From: Pollutibacter soli | GTDB taxonomy: Bacteria > Bacteroidota > Bacteroidia > Chitinophagales > Chitinophagaceae | Reading direction: 5' to 3' | Length of the DNA: 64,000 nt | Assembly: GCA_029269725.1 (NCBI GenBank) | Contig: JARJHS010000002.1 | Span: forward strand, 310,001-374,000 | Part shown: positions 7,797 to 15,531 of the stretch, piece by piece | How positions within the stretch are numbered: position 1 is the first letter of the stretch | Layout of the letters: each line of letters opens with the position of its first letter | Notes under the pieces: generated by a model | Seen by the model: the letters and a program-made list of their open reading frames with translations, nothing else | What the model was told of the DNA's origin: nothing | Databases searched by the model: none | Made by a program: the position numbers and the translations under genes

Positions 7797-8090
7797 ATGA
7801 ACTGGCAGGTTTATATACTTTATTCTCCAAAGCTGGATCGATATTATACGGGTTGTACATCCGACCTTGATTTAAGAATAGAAAAACATAGAAATCATTT
7901 TTTCGGCAATACAGTATTTACGACTAAAGCTGAGGACTGGGAAATTTTTTTGACAATGATATGCAACGGGGAAAAGCAGGCAAAGTCAGTAGAGCTCCAT
8001 ATCAAAAAAATGAAGAGCAAAAAGTACATTGAAAATTTGAAGGCATTTCCGGAGATGGTTGAAAAACTATTGACCCGATATGTGATCTGA
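7797..8090 (+). CDS. GIY-YIG nuclease family protein, copy 1
   Basis: A 97-residue protein made almost only of a GIY-YIG fold: WQVYILYS and DRYYTGCTSDLDLRIEKH are the two core strands and the Arg helix, and the catalytic Glu is probably in KSVELHIKK. Short stand-alone proteins of this type are frequent in Bacteroidota; some may act as homing-type nucleases. The last residues (KLLTRYVI) differ from copy 2 (ENCFLLSK) because the gene is cut by the repeat junction: its stop TGA is the first triplet of the next tRNA fragment. Whether it is active is unknown. Confidence 0.75.
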   Translation: MNWQVYILYSPKLDRYYTGCTSDLDLRIEKHRNHFFGNTVFTTKAEDWEIFLTMICNGEKQAKSVELHIKKMKSKKYIENLKAFPEMVEKLLTRYVI

Positions 8091-8146
8091 CTGTTAATCA
8101 GAGCCCCGATAGCTATCGGGGTGGTTCAAGTCCAGTCTGAGGAGCA
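8088..8146 (+). pseudogene. tRNA-Asn(GTT) 3' fragment B interrupted by a palindrome
   Basis: The same 3' part of tRNA-Asn as fragment A, but the six bases GGTCAC of the variable loop and T stem are replaced by CCCCGATAGCTATCGGGG. It cannot fold as a tRNA. The preceding TC would complete a five-pair anticodon stem (TCTGA/TCAGA), which fragment A lacks. Confidence 0.75.
8104..8121. repeat. Perfect 18-bp palindrome CCCCGATAGCTATCGGGG
   Basis: A perfect self-complementary sequence within tRNA fragment B. Palindromes of this kind occur as dispersed intergenic repeats in Bacteroidota genomes; comparison with fragment A shows it as a clean 18-for-6 replacement. Confidence 0.85.
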
Positions 8147-8171
8147 AACCCCGCACGAAATGTGGGGTTTT
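8146..8171 (+). terminator. Terminator behind tRNA fragment B
   Basis: Identical to the terminator at 7763-7788, copied with the repeat unit. Confidence 0.7.
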
Positions 8172-8179
8172 GTATTTGA

Positions 8180-8479
8180 ATGAACTGGCAGGTTTATATA
8201 CTTTATTCTCCAAAGCTGGATCGATATTATACGGGTTGTACATCCGACCTTGATTTAAGAATAGAAAAACATAGAAATCATTTTTTCGGCAATACAGTAT
8301 TTACGACTAAAGCTGACGACTGGGAAATTTTTTTGACAATGATATGCAACGGGGGCAACGGGGAAAAGCAGGCAAAGTCAGTTGAGCTCCATATCAAAAA
8401 AATGAAGAGCAAAAAGTACATTGAAAATTTGAAGGCATTTCCGGAGATGGTTGAAAATTGCTTCTTACTCAGCAAGTGA
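8180..8479 (+). CDS. GIY-YIG nuclease family protein, copy 2
   Basis: A 99-residue near-identical twin of the protein at 7797-8090, with the same start MNWQVYILYS, one E-to-D change, an extra Gly-Asn-Gly from a 9-bp tandem duplication and a different C-terminus (ENCFLLSK). The GIY-YIG core residues are kept. The 9-bp insertion is in frame and the frame is intact, so function may be retained. The 180 bp that follow, up to the convergent phosphoesterase gene, hold nothing I recognise. Confidence 0.75.
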   Translation: MNWQVYILYSPKLDRYYTGCTSDLDLRIEKHRNHFFGNTVFTTKADDWEIFLTMICNGGNGEKQAKSVELHIKKMKSKKYIENLKAFPEMVENCFLLSK

Positions 8480-8660
8480 TTGAACTCTTATGAGGCCCTT
8501 CAACTAATAGCATGACTAAAATCCAGTTTATGGAGAGTACGATCAGCAGAGTACAATTTTTCTTGCCTTTTTTCTGGCGTCAGACAGTTTATTACAATTA
8601 TACCACTAAGTTCTAAATCATTTACAATTACAGTTGAACGCGAAGAATTTAGTCGTTTAT

Positions 8661-9434
8661 TTAATAGCCAAGCCTCAGCATGTCCGCGTATTCATTGGGT
8701 AGTGGACTTTTCTCGACCCCTTTTGCAGCCTTTTCCACATCATATTCGAATCGGATAAACTCAACTTGAATAGCATCTTTGTTCAAAATACTGCTGTCCG
8801 GGTTTATCGTCAGCATTACATAACAACCATTTGGATTTTTGTCTTTCGGCTTTCCCACAGAACCAATATTTATAGCATGCCGAAAATGTTGATCGTTTCC
8901 AGGCTCAGAAGGAAGAATTCTGTGATAAGGTTTATGTGTATGTCCGAAACACATGATGTCAGCATCCGCTTGCTCCATTATTCTTAACAGACTTTTTTCA
9001 TCCCGGTCCTCAAACAGATATTCATTTATTTTTCTTGGACTACCGTGTACTAAAAGCAAATTCAGTTTGTCGTTATTCAACTGAAATTCTACACGGATGT
9101 GTGAGGGTAACGTTCTGAGATATCTTCTTTCGTCAGGTTTTACTAATGAGTTTGTATACGAAATGGAAATTTTACCCATGTCTTTTTCCGTTTCTGTTTT
9201 GTATGCGCACCCGCATTCATCGCTCATTAACCCAATTCCCTGGTCATAGTTGCCGGCAATAGTAGGTATTCCCCTTTTCCGGATTTCATTAATCACTTCA
9301 TTTGGCCAAACGTTGTAGCCTACCAGGTCTCCTAAACAATAAACCGCATCAGCATTTCTGGTTTCCAGGTCTGCAAAAAAAGCTTGCAAGGCAGGGAGGT
9401 TTGCATGTATATCGCTGAACAATGCAATTTTCAT
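8661..9434 (-). CDS. Metallophosphoesterase, YfcE/MJ0936-like, in the ars operon
   Basis: The 257-residue protein has the full calcineurin-like metal site: DIHAN at the N-terminus, GDLVGYN, GNYD, HGSPR and GHTHKP. It belongs to the small cytosolic phosphodiesterase group. It starts at an ATG (9434) 11 bp after the stop of the ACR3 pump gene, so it is the last gene of the arsenic operon. The substrate is unknown. A link to arsenic is implied only by the operon; a general phosphodiesterase or a nucleotide phosphatase is equally possible. Confidence 0.85.
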   Translation of the reverse strand: MKIALFSDIHANLPALQAFFADLETRNADAVYCLGDLVGYNVWPNEVINEIRKRGIPTIAGNYDQGIGLMSDECGCAYKTETEKDMGKISISYTNSLVKPDERRYLRTLPSHIRVEFQLNNDKLNLLLVHGSPRKINEYLFEDRDEKSLLRIMEQADADIMCFGHTHKPYHRILPSEPGNDQHFRHAINIGSVGKPKDKNPNGCYVMLTINPDSSILNKDAIQVEFIRFEYDVEKAAKGVEKSPLPNEYADMLRLGY

Positions 9435-9445
9435 TGGAATAATTT

Positions 9446-10528
9446 TTATGCGTTCTGTAATTTGTTTATTGGATAATATTTTCTTTTAAACCAATAGGCA
9501 ACGTTAACGAGGGAGATTAACGCGGGTACTTCAACCAAAGGGCCAATCACACCTGCAAATGCTTGTCCGCTGTTTATTCCAAAAACTCCAATGGCAACAG
9601 CGATAGCCAATTCAAAATTATTTCCCGCAGCAGTAAAAGCAATCGAAGTGTTCACTGAATAATCGGCTCCGAGCCTCTTACCCATATACAGGCTGATCAA
9701 AAACATTATTGCAAAATAGATTGCCAGCGGGACCGCAATCCGGACTACATCCAATGGGAGCTGTACAATTACTTTACCCTTCAAACTAAACATCACTATT
9801 ATAGTAAATAGTAATGCAATTAAGGTTACTGGCGAAATCAAGCGGATAAAATGCTCATTGTACCAATCAGGTCCTTTTAACCGGATTAAAGTGTACCTGA
9901 CAACAAAACCCGATATAAATGGAATTCCTAAATATATGGCAACACTTTCAGCAATTTGTCCGATCGAAATATTAATTGTTGTCGACCGTAAACCGAATAA
10001 AGGAGGTAAAACGGTAATGAAGATATATGCGTAAAAACTATACAACAGAACCTGAAAAATGCTGTTCATTGCTACAAGGCCGGCTGCATATTCCCGGCTC
10101 CCGCCCGCAAGCTCATTCCAGACAATTACCATTGCAATGCAGCGAGCAAGACCAATCAGAATCAGTCCTATCATGTATTCCGGGTATCCGCTTAAAAAAG
10201 TGATTGCCAGGAGAAACATCAGGATCGGTCCAATAACCCAATTCAGCAACAAAGACATCCTTAAAATCTTTGCGTCTTTAAATACTTCCTTAAGCGTTTC
10301 AAATTTCACTTTTGCAAATGGTGGAAACATCATCAGGATTAATCCTATCGCTAAAGGAATATTGGTTGATCCGCTCGAAAAGGAATTAATAAAATCTCCG
10401 GAATCTGGAATGTAATAGCCAATGCCAACTCCAATTAACATCGCCATGAATATCCATACTGTTAAGTATCTATCGACAAAGCCAAGTCTTTTCCTTCCGT
10501 TAGCAGGGGCGCAATTATTTGCTGACAT
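9446..10528 (-). CDS. acr3: ACR3-family arsenite efflux transporter
   Basis: About 360 residues from the ATG at 10528. An upstream TTG at 10561 is in frame but would overlap the end of the preceding small gene; with the ATG the gap is 4 bp. The protein has about ten hydrophobic segments and the ACR3 hallmarks: the conserved Cys in [13 protein letters not shown] and the Glu in [11 protein letters not shown]. It exports arsenite through the inner membrane using the proton motive force. It lies in an arsR-arsM-small protein-acr3-phosphoesterase series, so arsenite resistance is well supported. Confidence 0.93.
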   Translation of the reverse strand: MSANNCAPANGRKRLGFVDRYLTVWIFMAMLIGVGIGYYIPDSGDFINSFSSGSTNIPLAIGLILMMFPPFAKVKFETLKEVFKDAKILRMSLLLNWVIGPILMFLLAITFLSGYPEYMIGLILIGLARCIAMVIVWNELAGGSREYAAGLVAMNSIFQVLLYSFYAYIFITVLPPLFGLRSTTINISIGQIAESVAIYLGIPFISGFVVRYTLIRLKGPDWYNEHFIRLISPVTLIALLFTIIVMFSLKGKVIVQLPLDVVRIAVPLAIYFAIMFLISLYMGKRLGADYSVNTSIAFTAAGNNFELAIAVAIGVFGINSGQAFAGVIGPLVEVPALISLVNVAYWFKRKYYPINKLQNA

Positions 10529-10532
10529 AAGA

Positions 10533-10733
10533 TTATATCTGCTTTGCAGTACTGATTTCAATTGCCGGCGTCTGACGGTTTTTTTCTAGACTCCACATTT
10601 GTGAACTGGTAAAAGACTCCTGACCACATTTGTAATTGTTAACCATTTCTTTGCCATCTACGGAAAAAGAAGTTTGGCAATAGTCGACACAACATTGCGC
10701 CTCTGATGCAGTTGTTTGATAATTGTTATTCAT
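10533..10733 (-). CDS. Small cysteine-containing protein of the ars operon
   Basis: A 66-residue protein without signal peptide, from an ATG at 10733, 40 bp after arsM and 4 bp before the acr3 ATG. It has CCVDYC near residue 14 and another Cys in NNYKCGQ, four cysteines in all. The tight spacing, and the fact that the acr3 start is shaped by this gene, argue that it is translated. Vicinal cysteines bind trivalent arsenic well in ArsD and ArsR proteins, so a metallochaperone role is a reasonable guess, but no family is recognised. Confidence 0.65.
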   Translation of the reverse strand: MNNNYQTTASEAQCCVDYCQTSFSVDGKEMVNNYKCGQESFTSSQMWSLEKNRQTPAIEISTAKQI

Positions 10734-10773
10734 GATTTAAGTTTTTACGTATTTGAGAATGAGGTAATCCTGA

Positions 10774-11616
10774 TTAATTGCAGCAACCGGGTTCGCAGCA
10801 ACTTTTGTCTTGCGTCTTTTCAGCATAAACAGTTATACTGGTTATACCGGTACCGCTATTTCTGAATTCCTGAATTTCTGTTTCTGTCAAATAATTTCTA
10901 AGAATATCATCCGGGATACGTATAGCCTTATTTTTTTGAACCAGGATATTTTTAAATCCATTTTCCTCAATCAATTCCAGATACACTTCCTTTTGAATTG
11001 CACCCGATACGCAACCCGCGTACATTTCTGCAGCTTCTTTTATCTTTTCTGGCAAGGGACCATCAAGGACGATATCGGAAATTGAAAAATGTCCCCCGGA
11101 TTTCAGAACCCGGAAAATGTCTTTTATCACTGCATCTTTGTTTGGCACCAAGTTCAGGACGCAATTACTTACAATCACATCAGCGGTATTAGCGGATACT
11201 GGCATATTTTCAATATCTCCCTGCCTGAATTCTACATTGTGAAATCCTCTCTTTTCTGCGTTTATACGTGCTCTTTCAATCATTGCAGGTGTAAAATCAA
11301 TCCCAATAACTTTTCCTGTTTCTCCGGTCTCATGTCGTGCAATAAAAGCATCATTACCGGCTCCGCTTCCCAGGTCAATTACTACGTCTCCTTTTTTAAT
11401 CCTGGCATACTGTGTAGGTAATCCGCATCCCAACCCTAAGTCTGCATCTGGGTTGTATCCTTCCATTGTTGAATAATCATCTGACATAATATTGTAAACC
11501 TCGTCACTGCAGCATCCGGACCCGCAACAGGAGCTTTGATTTGTTTCTTTGTCCTGGCGTGCTATTTCTGAATATTTCTGCTTTACCATATCCTTTAATT
11601 GTTCCTGAGTTTGCAT
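10774..11616 (-). CDS. arsM: Arsenite S-adenosylmethionine methyltransferase
   Basis: A 280-residue class I methyltransferase. The SAM site is DLGSGAG at residues 81-87. The arsenic-binding cysteines of ArsM proteins are seen at C64 (GLGCGLP), C152 (SNCVLNL) and C202 (AGCVSGA). Extra pairs lie at 30-31 and 35-36 (SSCCGSGCC) and at the very C-terminus (CCEPGCC), as in other bacterial ArsM. It turns arsenite into methylated species that are more volatile or easier to export. It has its own operator candidate just upstream (11638-11653). Confidence 0.93.
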   Translation of the reverse strand: MQTQEQLKDMVKQKYSEIARQDKETNQSSCCGSGCCSDEVYNIMSDDYSTMEGYNPDADLGLGCGLPTQYARIKKGDVVIDLGSGAGNDAFIARHETGETGKVIGIDFTPAMIERARINAEKRGFHNVEFRQGDIENMPVSANTADVIVSNCVLNLVPNKDAVIKDIFRVLKSGGHFSISDIVLDGPLPEKIKEAAEMYAGCVSGAIQKEVYLELIEENGFKNILVQKNKAIRIPDDILRNYLTETEIQEFRNSGTGITSITVYAEKTQDKSCCEPGCCN

Positions 11617-11637
11617 TGTTCGTTATTTTAAATGTTA

Positions 11638-11653
11638 ATCGAAATATTACGAT
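11638..11653. promoter_or_regulatory. ArsR operator candidate before arsM
   Basis: ATCGAAATATTACGAT is an imperfect palindrome centred on AATATT, 22 bp before the arsM ATG. It matches the site before arsR in 15 of 16 bases. A -7-like TAATATTT on the minus strand lies inside it, so bound ArsR would block the promoter. Confidence 0.65.
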
Positions 11654-11674
11654 GAATCCGTGCAAAAAAAAGGT

Positions 11675-12001
11675 TTAACAACCTTTACATCCTTTGTAGC
11701 TGTCAAACAATTGATTAATCCAGATTTGCGCCTGTTTCCATTCCTTTTCGTCAATGCAATAGCACACCTTCACTCCTTCTATTTCTCCCGTGATTAATCC
11801 AGCCTCCTTTAGTTCTTTCAAATGCTGTGAAACGGTACTTTGCGAAAGAGGTAATTCATCAACGATGTCCCCGCATACACAAGACTTTTGTTTAGCCAGG
11901 TAATTAAGGATTGCTATTCTGGCCGGATGGCCTAAAGCCTTTCCATACTTTGCCAGTTTGTTTTCCTTCGCGTTAAATACTTCCGTTTTTGTTGCTCCCA
12001 T
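11675..12001 (-). CDS. arsR: ArsR-family arsenic-responsive repressor
   Basis: A 108-residue winged-helix protein with the ArsR signature: [12 protein letters not shown], then C41-V-C43 in SCVCGDIV (the As(III)/Sb(III) sensing motif) and the recognition helix [18 protein letters not shown] second pair, CKGC, ends the protein and may serve as an extra ligand site. It releases its operator when arsenite binds. It is the first gene of the arsenic cluster and probably represses itself through the site directly in front of its ATG. Confidence 0.93.
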   Translation of the reverse strand: MGATKTEVFNAKENKLAKYGKALGHPARIAILNYLAKQKSCVCGDIVDELPLSQSTVSQHLKELKEAGLITGEIEGVKVCYCIDEKEWKQAQIWINQLFDSYKGCKGC

Positions 12002-12005
12002 ATCT

Positions 12006-12021
12006 ATCGCAATATTACGAT
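12006..12021. promoter_or_regulatory. ArsR operator candidate before arsR
   Basis: ATCGCAATATTACGAT, 14 of 16 positions symmetric, lies 5 bp before the arsR ATG. On the minus strand it covers a TAATATTG, close to the Bacteroidota -7 element, with TTTG about 21 bp further upstream. Confidence 0.65.
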
Positions 12022-12234
12022 ATATATTTTTGAATTGCCAAATTTTTTTTGAGTTGTTTTAGTTCCGCTCCAATTACCAGCGGAGTTTAAAGCCCACTTG
12101 CCTGAATCATGGGTAGAAATCGTTCGGATTCCTGTCAGGGACAGTAGCGGGCGTACAAAAAAATATAGGATCTTTTGTAAACCTTGGGTTCAAAATCCTG
12201 GACTTTATTGCTTATTTCGATTCAGTCTCCATTT

Positions 12235-12528
12235 TTACCAAACCTTAAAAATCTCCCTGCTTCCTGAGACATACATTTCATTCATGTCTTTAAACTTCTC
12301 CATCACCTTTTTCTCTTCTTCGCTCTCGCCCATTGACTTCATACCTTCCTCATATGAAGCAAGGTTTTCAAAACTGGAAGCAATAATGACACGGTGATAC
12401 TGCCCTGTCATATCAGTCATTACGGTAACATTTTTTTGTGGTGCAACGTCGGCCCTTTCTTTAAAAAGTTTTGCAATTTTGGATGCATTGCCTGGCTTAC
12501 AAATAAAAATGTCATGAACAACAATCAT
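12235..12528 (-). CDS. Small ABM-like dimeric alpha/beta-barrel protein
   Basis: A 97-residue protein from the ATG at 12528; a TTG seven codons earlier is also in frame but has weaker support. The pattern MIVVHDIFICKPGNASKIAKLFKE, then VMTDMTGQYHRVIIASSFENLASYEEGMKSM, is that of ferredoxin-like dimeric barrels of the ABM/NIPSNAP type. These act as monooxygenases, isomerases or binding proteins, so no substrate can be named. It stands alone, 230 bp from arsR and divergent from the AraC-type gene. Confidence 0.65.
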   Translation of the reverse strand: MIVVHDIFICKPGNASKIAKLFKERADVAPQKNVTVMTDMTGQYHRVIIASSFENLASYEEGMKSMGESEEEKKVMEKFKDMNEMYVSGSREIFKVW

Positions 12529-12729
12529 AAAATATATTTTAGTTGACAATCAATCGATGACAAATAAAGTTACTTAAAAGCAATTCGAATGAATTCAATA
12601 AGACGGGACGAACCCTGATGCACAATTCATAAAATAGTCAAAAGTCAGATCATCTTAAGGATATACAAAGAAATAATCATTATTAAATGTTGAATAAGCT
12701 TGTAAAAAGGTAAATTCAAGTCTTCTTTT

Positions 12730-13785
12730 ATGAACAGCAATGCCTTATATTTTTTCGGTTACCTGGGCGTCTTCAACGGACTGATCTTAAGTATTTACTT
12801 TTTTTTCTTTACCGCCAAAAAACACTTATCTGCATATCTTTTTGGCGCCTTGTTACTGATGTTAACCATCAGGATCTGGAAATCGGTGGCATATTTTTTT
12901 GACTACAACCTGTCCAAAACATATCTGCAGATCGGGTTGACCGCCTGCTTTTTCATCGGTCCATTTCTTTATTTTTTTACAAAGGCAGAAACAGCGCAGA
13001 TCCGCAAAATTCCGAGGAGCTGGATACAACAAATCCTGTTTTGCCTGATCGCTATTTTAACCGTCGGCGCTATATTTCCTTATCAAAGCTCCGCTCCGGT
13101 ATGGGGGCATTACATCATACCTGCTATCTACATGCAATGGGGAATATATGTCGCTGCTTCATTGTTATTAATAATTCCGGTCCTGAAAAGGATCACAAAA
13201 AAAGAACCGGTTAAACCGCATGAGAAATGGGTGCTGGCCATTTGTGCATTGGTTTCGATTATTTATGCCTGTTATATCTGGTCATTCTTCAACCTCACGA
13301 AAGGAAGTTATATCAATGGAGCTATATGGTTTTCGCTGGCGATCTATCTCGTTGTATTTGCATTGCTTTATCGCAAAAAAACAAATGACCTGTTTTTTGA
13401 AAACACCAGGAAATATATTGATAAGAAACTTGACCAAACGGAAGCAGAAAGAATGATTGGTCGGCTGCAAAAAGCAATGATTGAAAAAGAACTTTTCAAA
13501 AACCCTAATTTGAAAGTAAATGATCTCGCTAAAGAGATCAATATTTCCGGTGCACAGTTATCTCAGTTACTCAACGACAACTGCGAAAAAAGCTTTACGG
13601 TTTTCGTGAACGAGTACCGTATTAACGAAGCATGCAGGATCTTGTCTGAAAATTCAAACCTCACCATTGAAGCAATTGGTGAAGAAGTCGGATTCAATTC
13701 GAAGTCCACATTTTTCGCCACGTTTAAAAAAATCCGCGGCCTTACACCCAGCGCCTTTCAGCAGTCAATGAGTACAGATTTATAA
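12730..13785 (+). CDS. AraC-family regulator with N-terminal membrane domain
   Basis: A 351-residue protein. Residues 1-220 contain about seven hydrophobic segments, and the last 100 residues are an AraC-type double HTH: LKVNDLAKEINISGAQLSQLLND, then IEAIGEEVGFNSKSTFFATFKKIRGLTPSAF. Membrane AraC proteins of this layout are common in Bacteroidota and are thought to sense an envelope or extracellular signal directly. The next gene, 107 bp downstream in the same direction, codes for a secreted sugar dehydrogenase, a possible target. Confidence 0.9.
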   Translation: MNSNALYFFGYLGVFNGLILSIYFFFFTAKKHLSAYLFGALLLMLTIRIWKSVAYFFDYNLSKTYLQIGLTACFFIGPFLYFFTKAETAQIRKIPRSWIQQILFCLIAILTVGAIFPYQSSAPVWGHYIIPAIYMQWGIYVAASLLLIIPVLKRITKKEPVKPHEKWVLAICALVSIIYACYIWSFFNLTKGSYINGAIWFSLAIYLVVFALLYRKKTNDLFFENTRKYIDKKLDQTEAERMIGRLQKAMIEKELFKNPNLKVNDLAKEINISGAQLSQLLNDNCEKSFTVFVNEYRINEACRILSENSNLTIEAIGEEVGFNSKSTFFATFKKIRGLTPSAFQQSMSTDL

Positions 13786-13891
13786 ATCCGTACTACGAAT
13801 TAACGTATCTAAGACCTTCATTTTTAAACTATTATGGATTTTTGACAGCAATCGGGAAACCTCCTGATCTGGTCATTCCAAATATTTTAAA

Positions 13892-15400
13892 ATGAAAAAA
13901 ATAACCATCATTGTTGTCCTGCTTGCAAGCTTTATCTCTGCGTTTTCTCAGAATACGAACAGCGAAAGACAATTAATTGAAGAGGTCATCCAGCTTTATT
14001 TTGATGGCTGGGCGACTGGCGATACGACCAAAGTAGGCAAGGCAATGCATCACTCTTGTCGTTTGAAAAACTACCGGGATGGCAAATTCGTTGAGTACTC
14101 TAGGAGTCAATACCTGGCTCTTTTCAAACCACATCCGAGTCCGAAAAACCTCACTACACGCATAGTTTCGCTCGATATCACCAACAACATGGGCAGCGCG
14201 AAAGTAGAGTTGAATATGGAACGAATTCTTTTTACAGACTATTTCAACCTGATGAAAACGGCTGAGGGTTGGATGATTGCCGATAAAATATCTACAGCAA
14301 CGCCACACAGGGTCATTGATATAAATACAATAAAGCCTGCAAAGGAAATCATCATGCAGGGGTTGAACAGGCCCTGGAGCATTGCATTTTTATCTGATGA
14401 TTCTGCCCTGGTGTCGGAAAAAGATGGTGACCTGGTTAGGATTAATCTCTTCAATAAAGAAAAAACAAAGATTAAAAATTTCCCCTCTGATATGGCGGGC
14501 GAACAGACGGGTTTTGGCGACAATACAGGAAAGTTTGATGTGGTAATCGATCCTGATTTTAAAAGGAACAAATTTGTATACGTAGCCTATGCTGCAAAAA
14601 AAGATACATTAAGAACCACGAAAATTATACGCGCGATCCTGCAAAATGATTCTTTACTGCATGTAAAAACACTGTTCATTGCGGAGCCATACACCCGAGA
14701 ACATTTTCATTTCGGAGGCGGGATGGTTTTCGGAAAAGATGGTAAACTTTATTTCACTATCGGCGAACGTTTGTTTACAGAAAAAGATCAGCCTGAAATT
14801 CCAATTGCACAAAACCTGGAAGATAAAAGAGGAAAAATTTACAGGATCAATCCCGATGGTACGATACCAAATGATAATCCGGATTTTGGCTCAAGAGCCC
14901 CAAAGGGATTATACGCAGTTGGTATAAGAGCTGCACAAGGTCTTGCGCTGGATACCAGTAACGGAAAAATATGGTTCACGGAACATGGTACTCACCAGGG
15001 GGACGAGATCAATATCCTGAAACCAAAAGCGAATTATGGCTGGCCGATGAAAACCACGGGAAAATATCGTTATGCAGAGTTTGCGCCGAACCTAATTCCT
15101 GGAAATGTTTACACTGATCCTGTATGGTCCTGGCTGCAAACAGTTGCTCCCTCTGGTTTGCATTTTTATTCGGGGACTGAATTTGGTGCATGGAACAACA
15201 ATCTGATCGTTGGAGGATTATCCAGAGGAAGTTTATGGCGAATGGTGATAGAAGGGGAAAGAATTAAAAGAGCTGAAGAGCTTTTTACTGATGATCGCGT
15301 GCGCATTAGAAAGATTGCACAAAGTCCTGCAGGTAAGTTGTATATCTTGACAGATGAAGTGGATGGGAAACTGATACGGGTAAGGAATGATGCGTTCTGA
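13892..15400 (+). CDS. Secreted PQQ-dependent sugar dehydrogenase with NTF2-like N-domain
   Basis: A 502-residue protein with a signal peptide (cleavage near SAFSQ). Residues 25-145 form an NTF2-like/lumazine-binding domain (LIEEVIQLYFDGWATGD, then WMIADKIST). Residues 150-500 are a six-bladed propeller of the glucose/sorbosone dehydrogenase family: LNRPWSIAFL, HFHFGGGMVFG, GKIYRINPDG, GIRAAQGLALD, WFTEHGTHQGDEINI and NYGWP. The His in EHG and the following residues fit the PQQ/calcium site. It should oxidise sugars or related polyols in the periplasm. The fusion with an NTF2-like domain is less common. Confidence 0.85.
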   Translation: MKKITIIVVLLASFISAFSQNTNSERQLIEEVIQLYFDGWATGDTTKVGKAMHHSCRLKNYRDGKFVEYSRSQYLALFKPHPSPKNLTTRIVSLDITNNMGSAKVELNMERILFTDYFNLMKTAEGWMIADKISTATPHRVIDINTIKPAKEIIMQGLNRPWSIAFLSDDSALVSEKDGDLVRINLFNKEKTKIKNFPSDMAGEQTGFGDNTGKFDVVIDPDFKRNKFVYVAYAAKKDTLRTTKIIRAILQNDSLLHVKTLFIAEPYTREHFHFGGGMVFGKDGKLYFTIGERLFTEKDQPEIPIAQNLEDKRGKIYRINPDGTIPNDNPDFGSRAPKGLYAVGIRAAQGLALDTSNGKIWFTEHGTHQGDEINILKPKANYGWPMKTTGKYRYAEFAPNLIPGNVYTDPVWSWLQTVAPSGLHFYSGTEFGAWNNNLIVGGLSRGSLWRMVIEGERIKRAEELFTDDRVRIRKIAQSPAGKLYILTDEVDGKLIRVRNDAF

Positions 15401-15531
15401 AAAGTCACACAGGAGGGAATTCTCTGATTTCGTACTCCCTCTTTCACATCAAGGGAGGTAAATTTTCGTTCCTGCCTTTCAGTCGGAAATAAATAAAAGA
15501 TGGTCTGTTGCAGTAATCCCACAGTGGCTCA

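Larger units (their letters stand above)
7717..8065 (+). repeat. Tandem unit copy 1: tRNA fragment, terminator, GIY-YIG gene
   Basis: This stretch is nearly identical to 8088-8457. The differences are six bases replaced by an 18-bp palindrome in copy 2, a 9-bp insertion in copy 2 and a few substitutions. A 22-bp piece (8066-8087) with no counterpart joins the copies. Confidence 0.9.
8088..8457 (+). repeat. Tandem unit copy 2: tRNA fragment, terminator, GIY-YIG gene
   Basis: Second copy of the unit at 7717-8065, starting at exactly the same tRNA position (TGACTG). It differs by the palindrome at 8104-8121 and by a 9-bp duplication of GGCAACGGG within the coding region. Confidence 0.9.

Noticed and set aside
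7717-8146. Functional tRNA-Asn genes
   Set aside because: Both copies lack the acceptor 5' strand and D arm; the second is also broken by a palindrome. They are fragments.
7717-8457. CRISPR array
   Set aside because: Only two long direct repeats with coding content and no short regular repeat-spacer pattern.
12022-12234. tRNA-like T-arm sequence near 12187-12210
   Set aside because: Only a TTCAAAATCC-like stretch resembles a T loop; no other arm can be folded around it.
12098-12397. Open frame of 99 codons on the plus strand opposite the ABM-like gene
   Set aside because: It overlaps the ABM-like gene in antisense, lacks family features and is explained by the complementary frame.
15401-15531. 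Terminator with GAGGGA and TCCCTC arms between the convergent sugar dehydrogenase and SUOX-like genes
   Set aside because: The stem is short and the loop long, and no clear T-run follows; left out as too weak.
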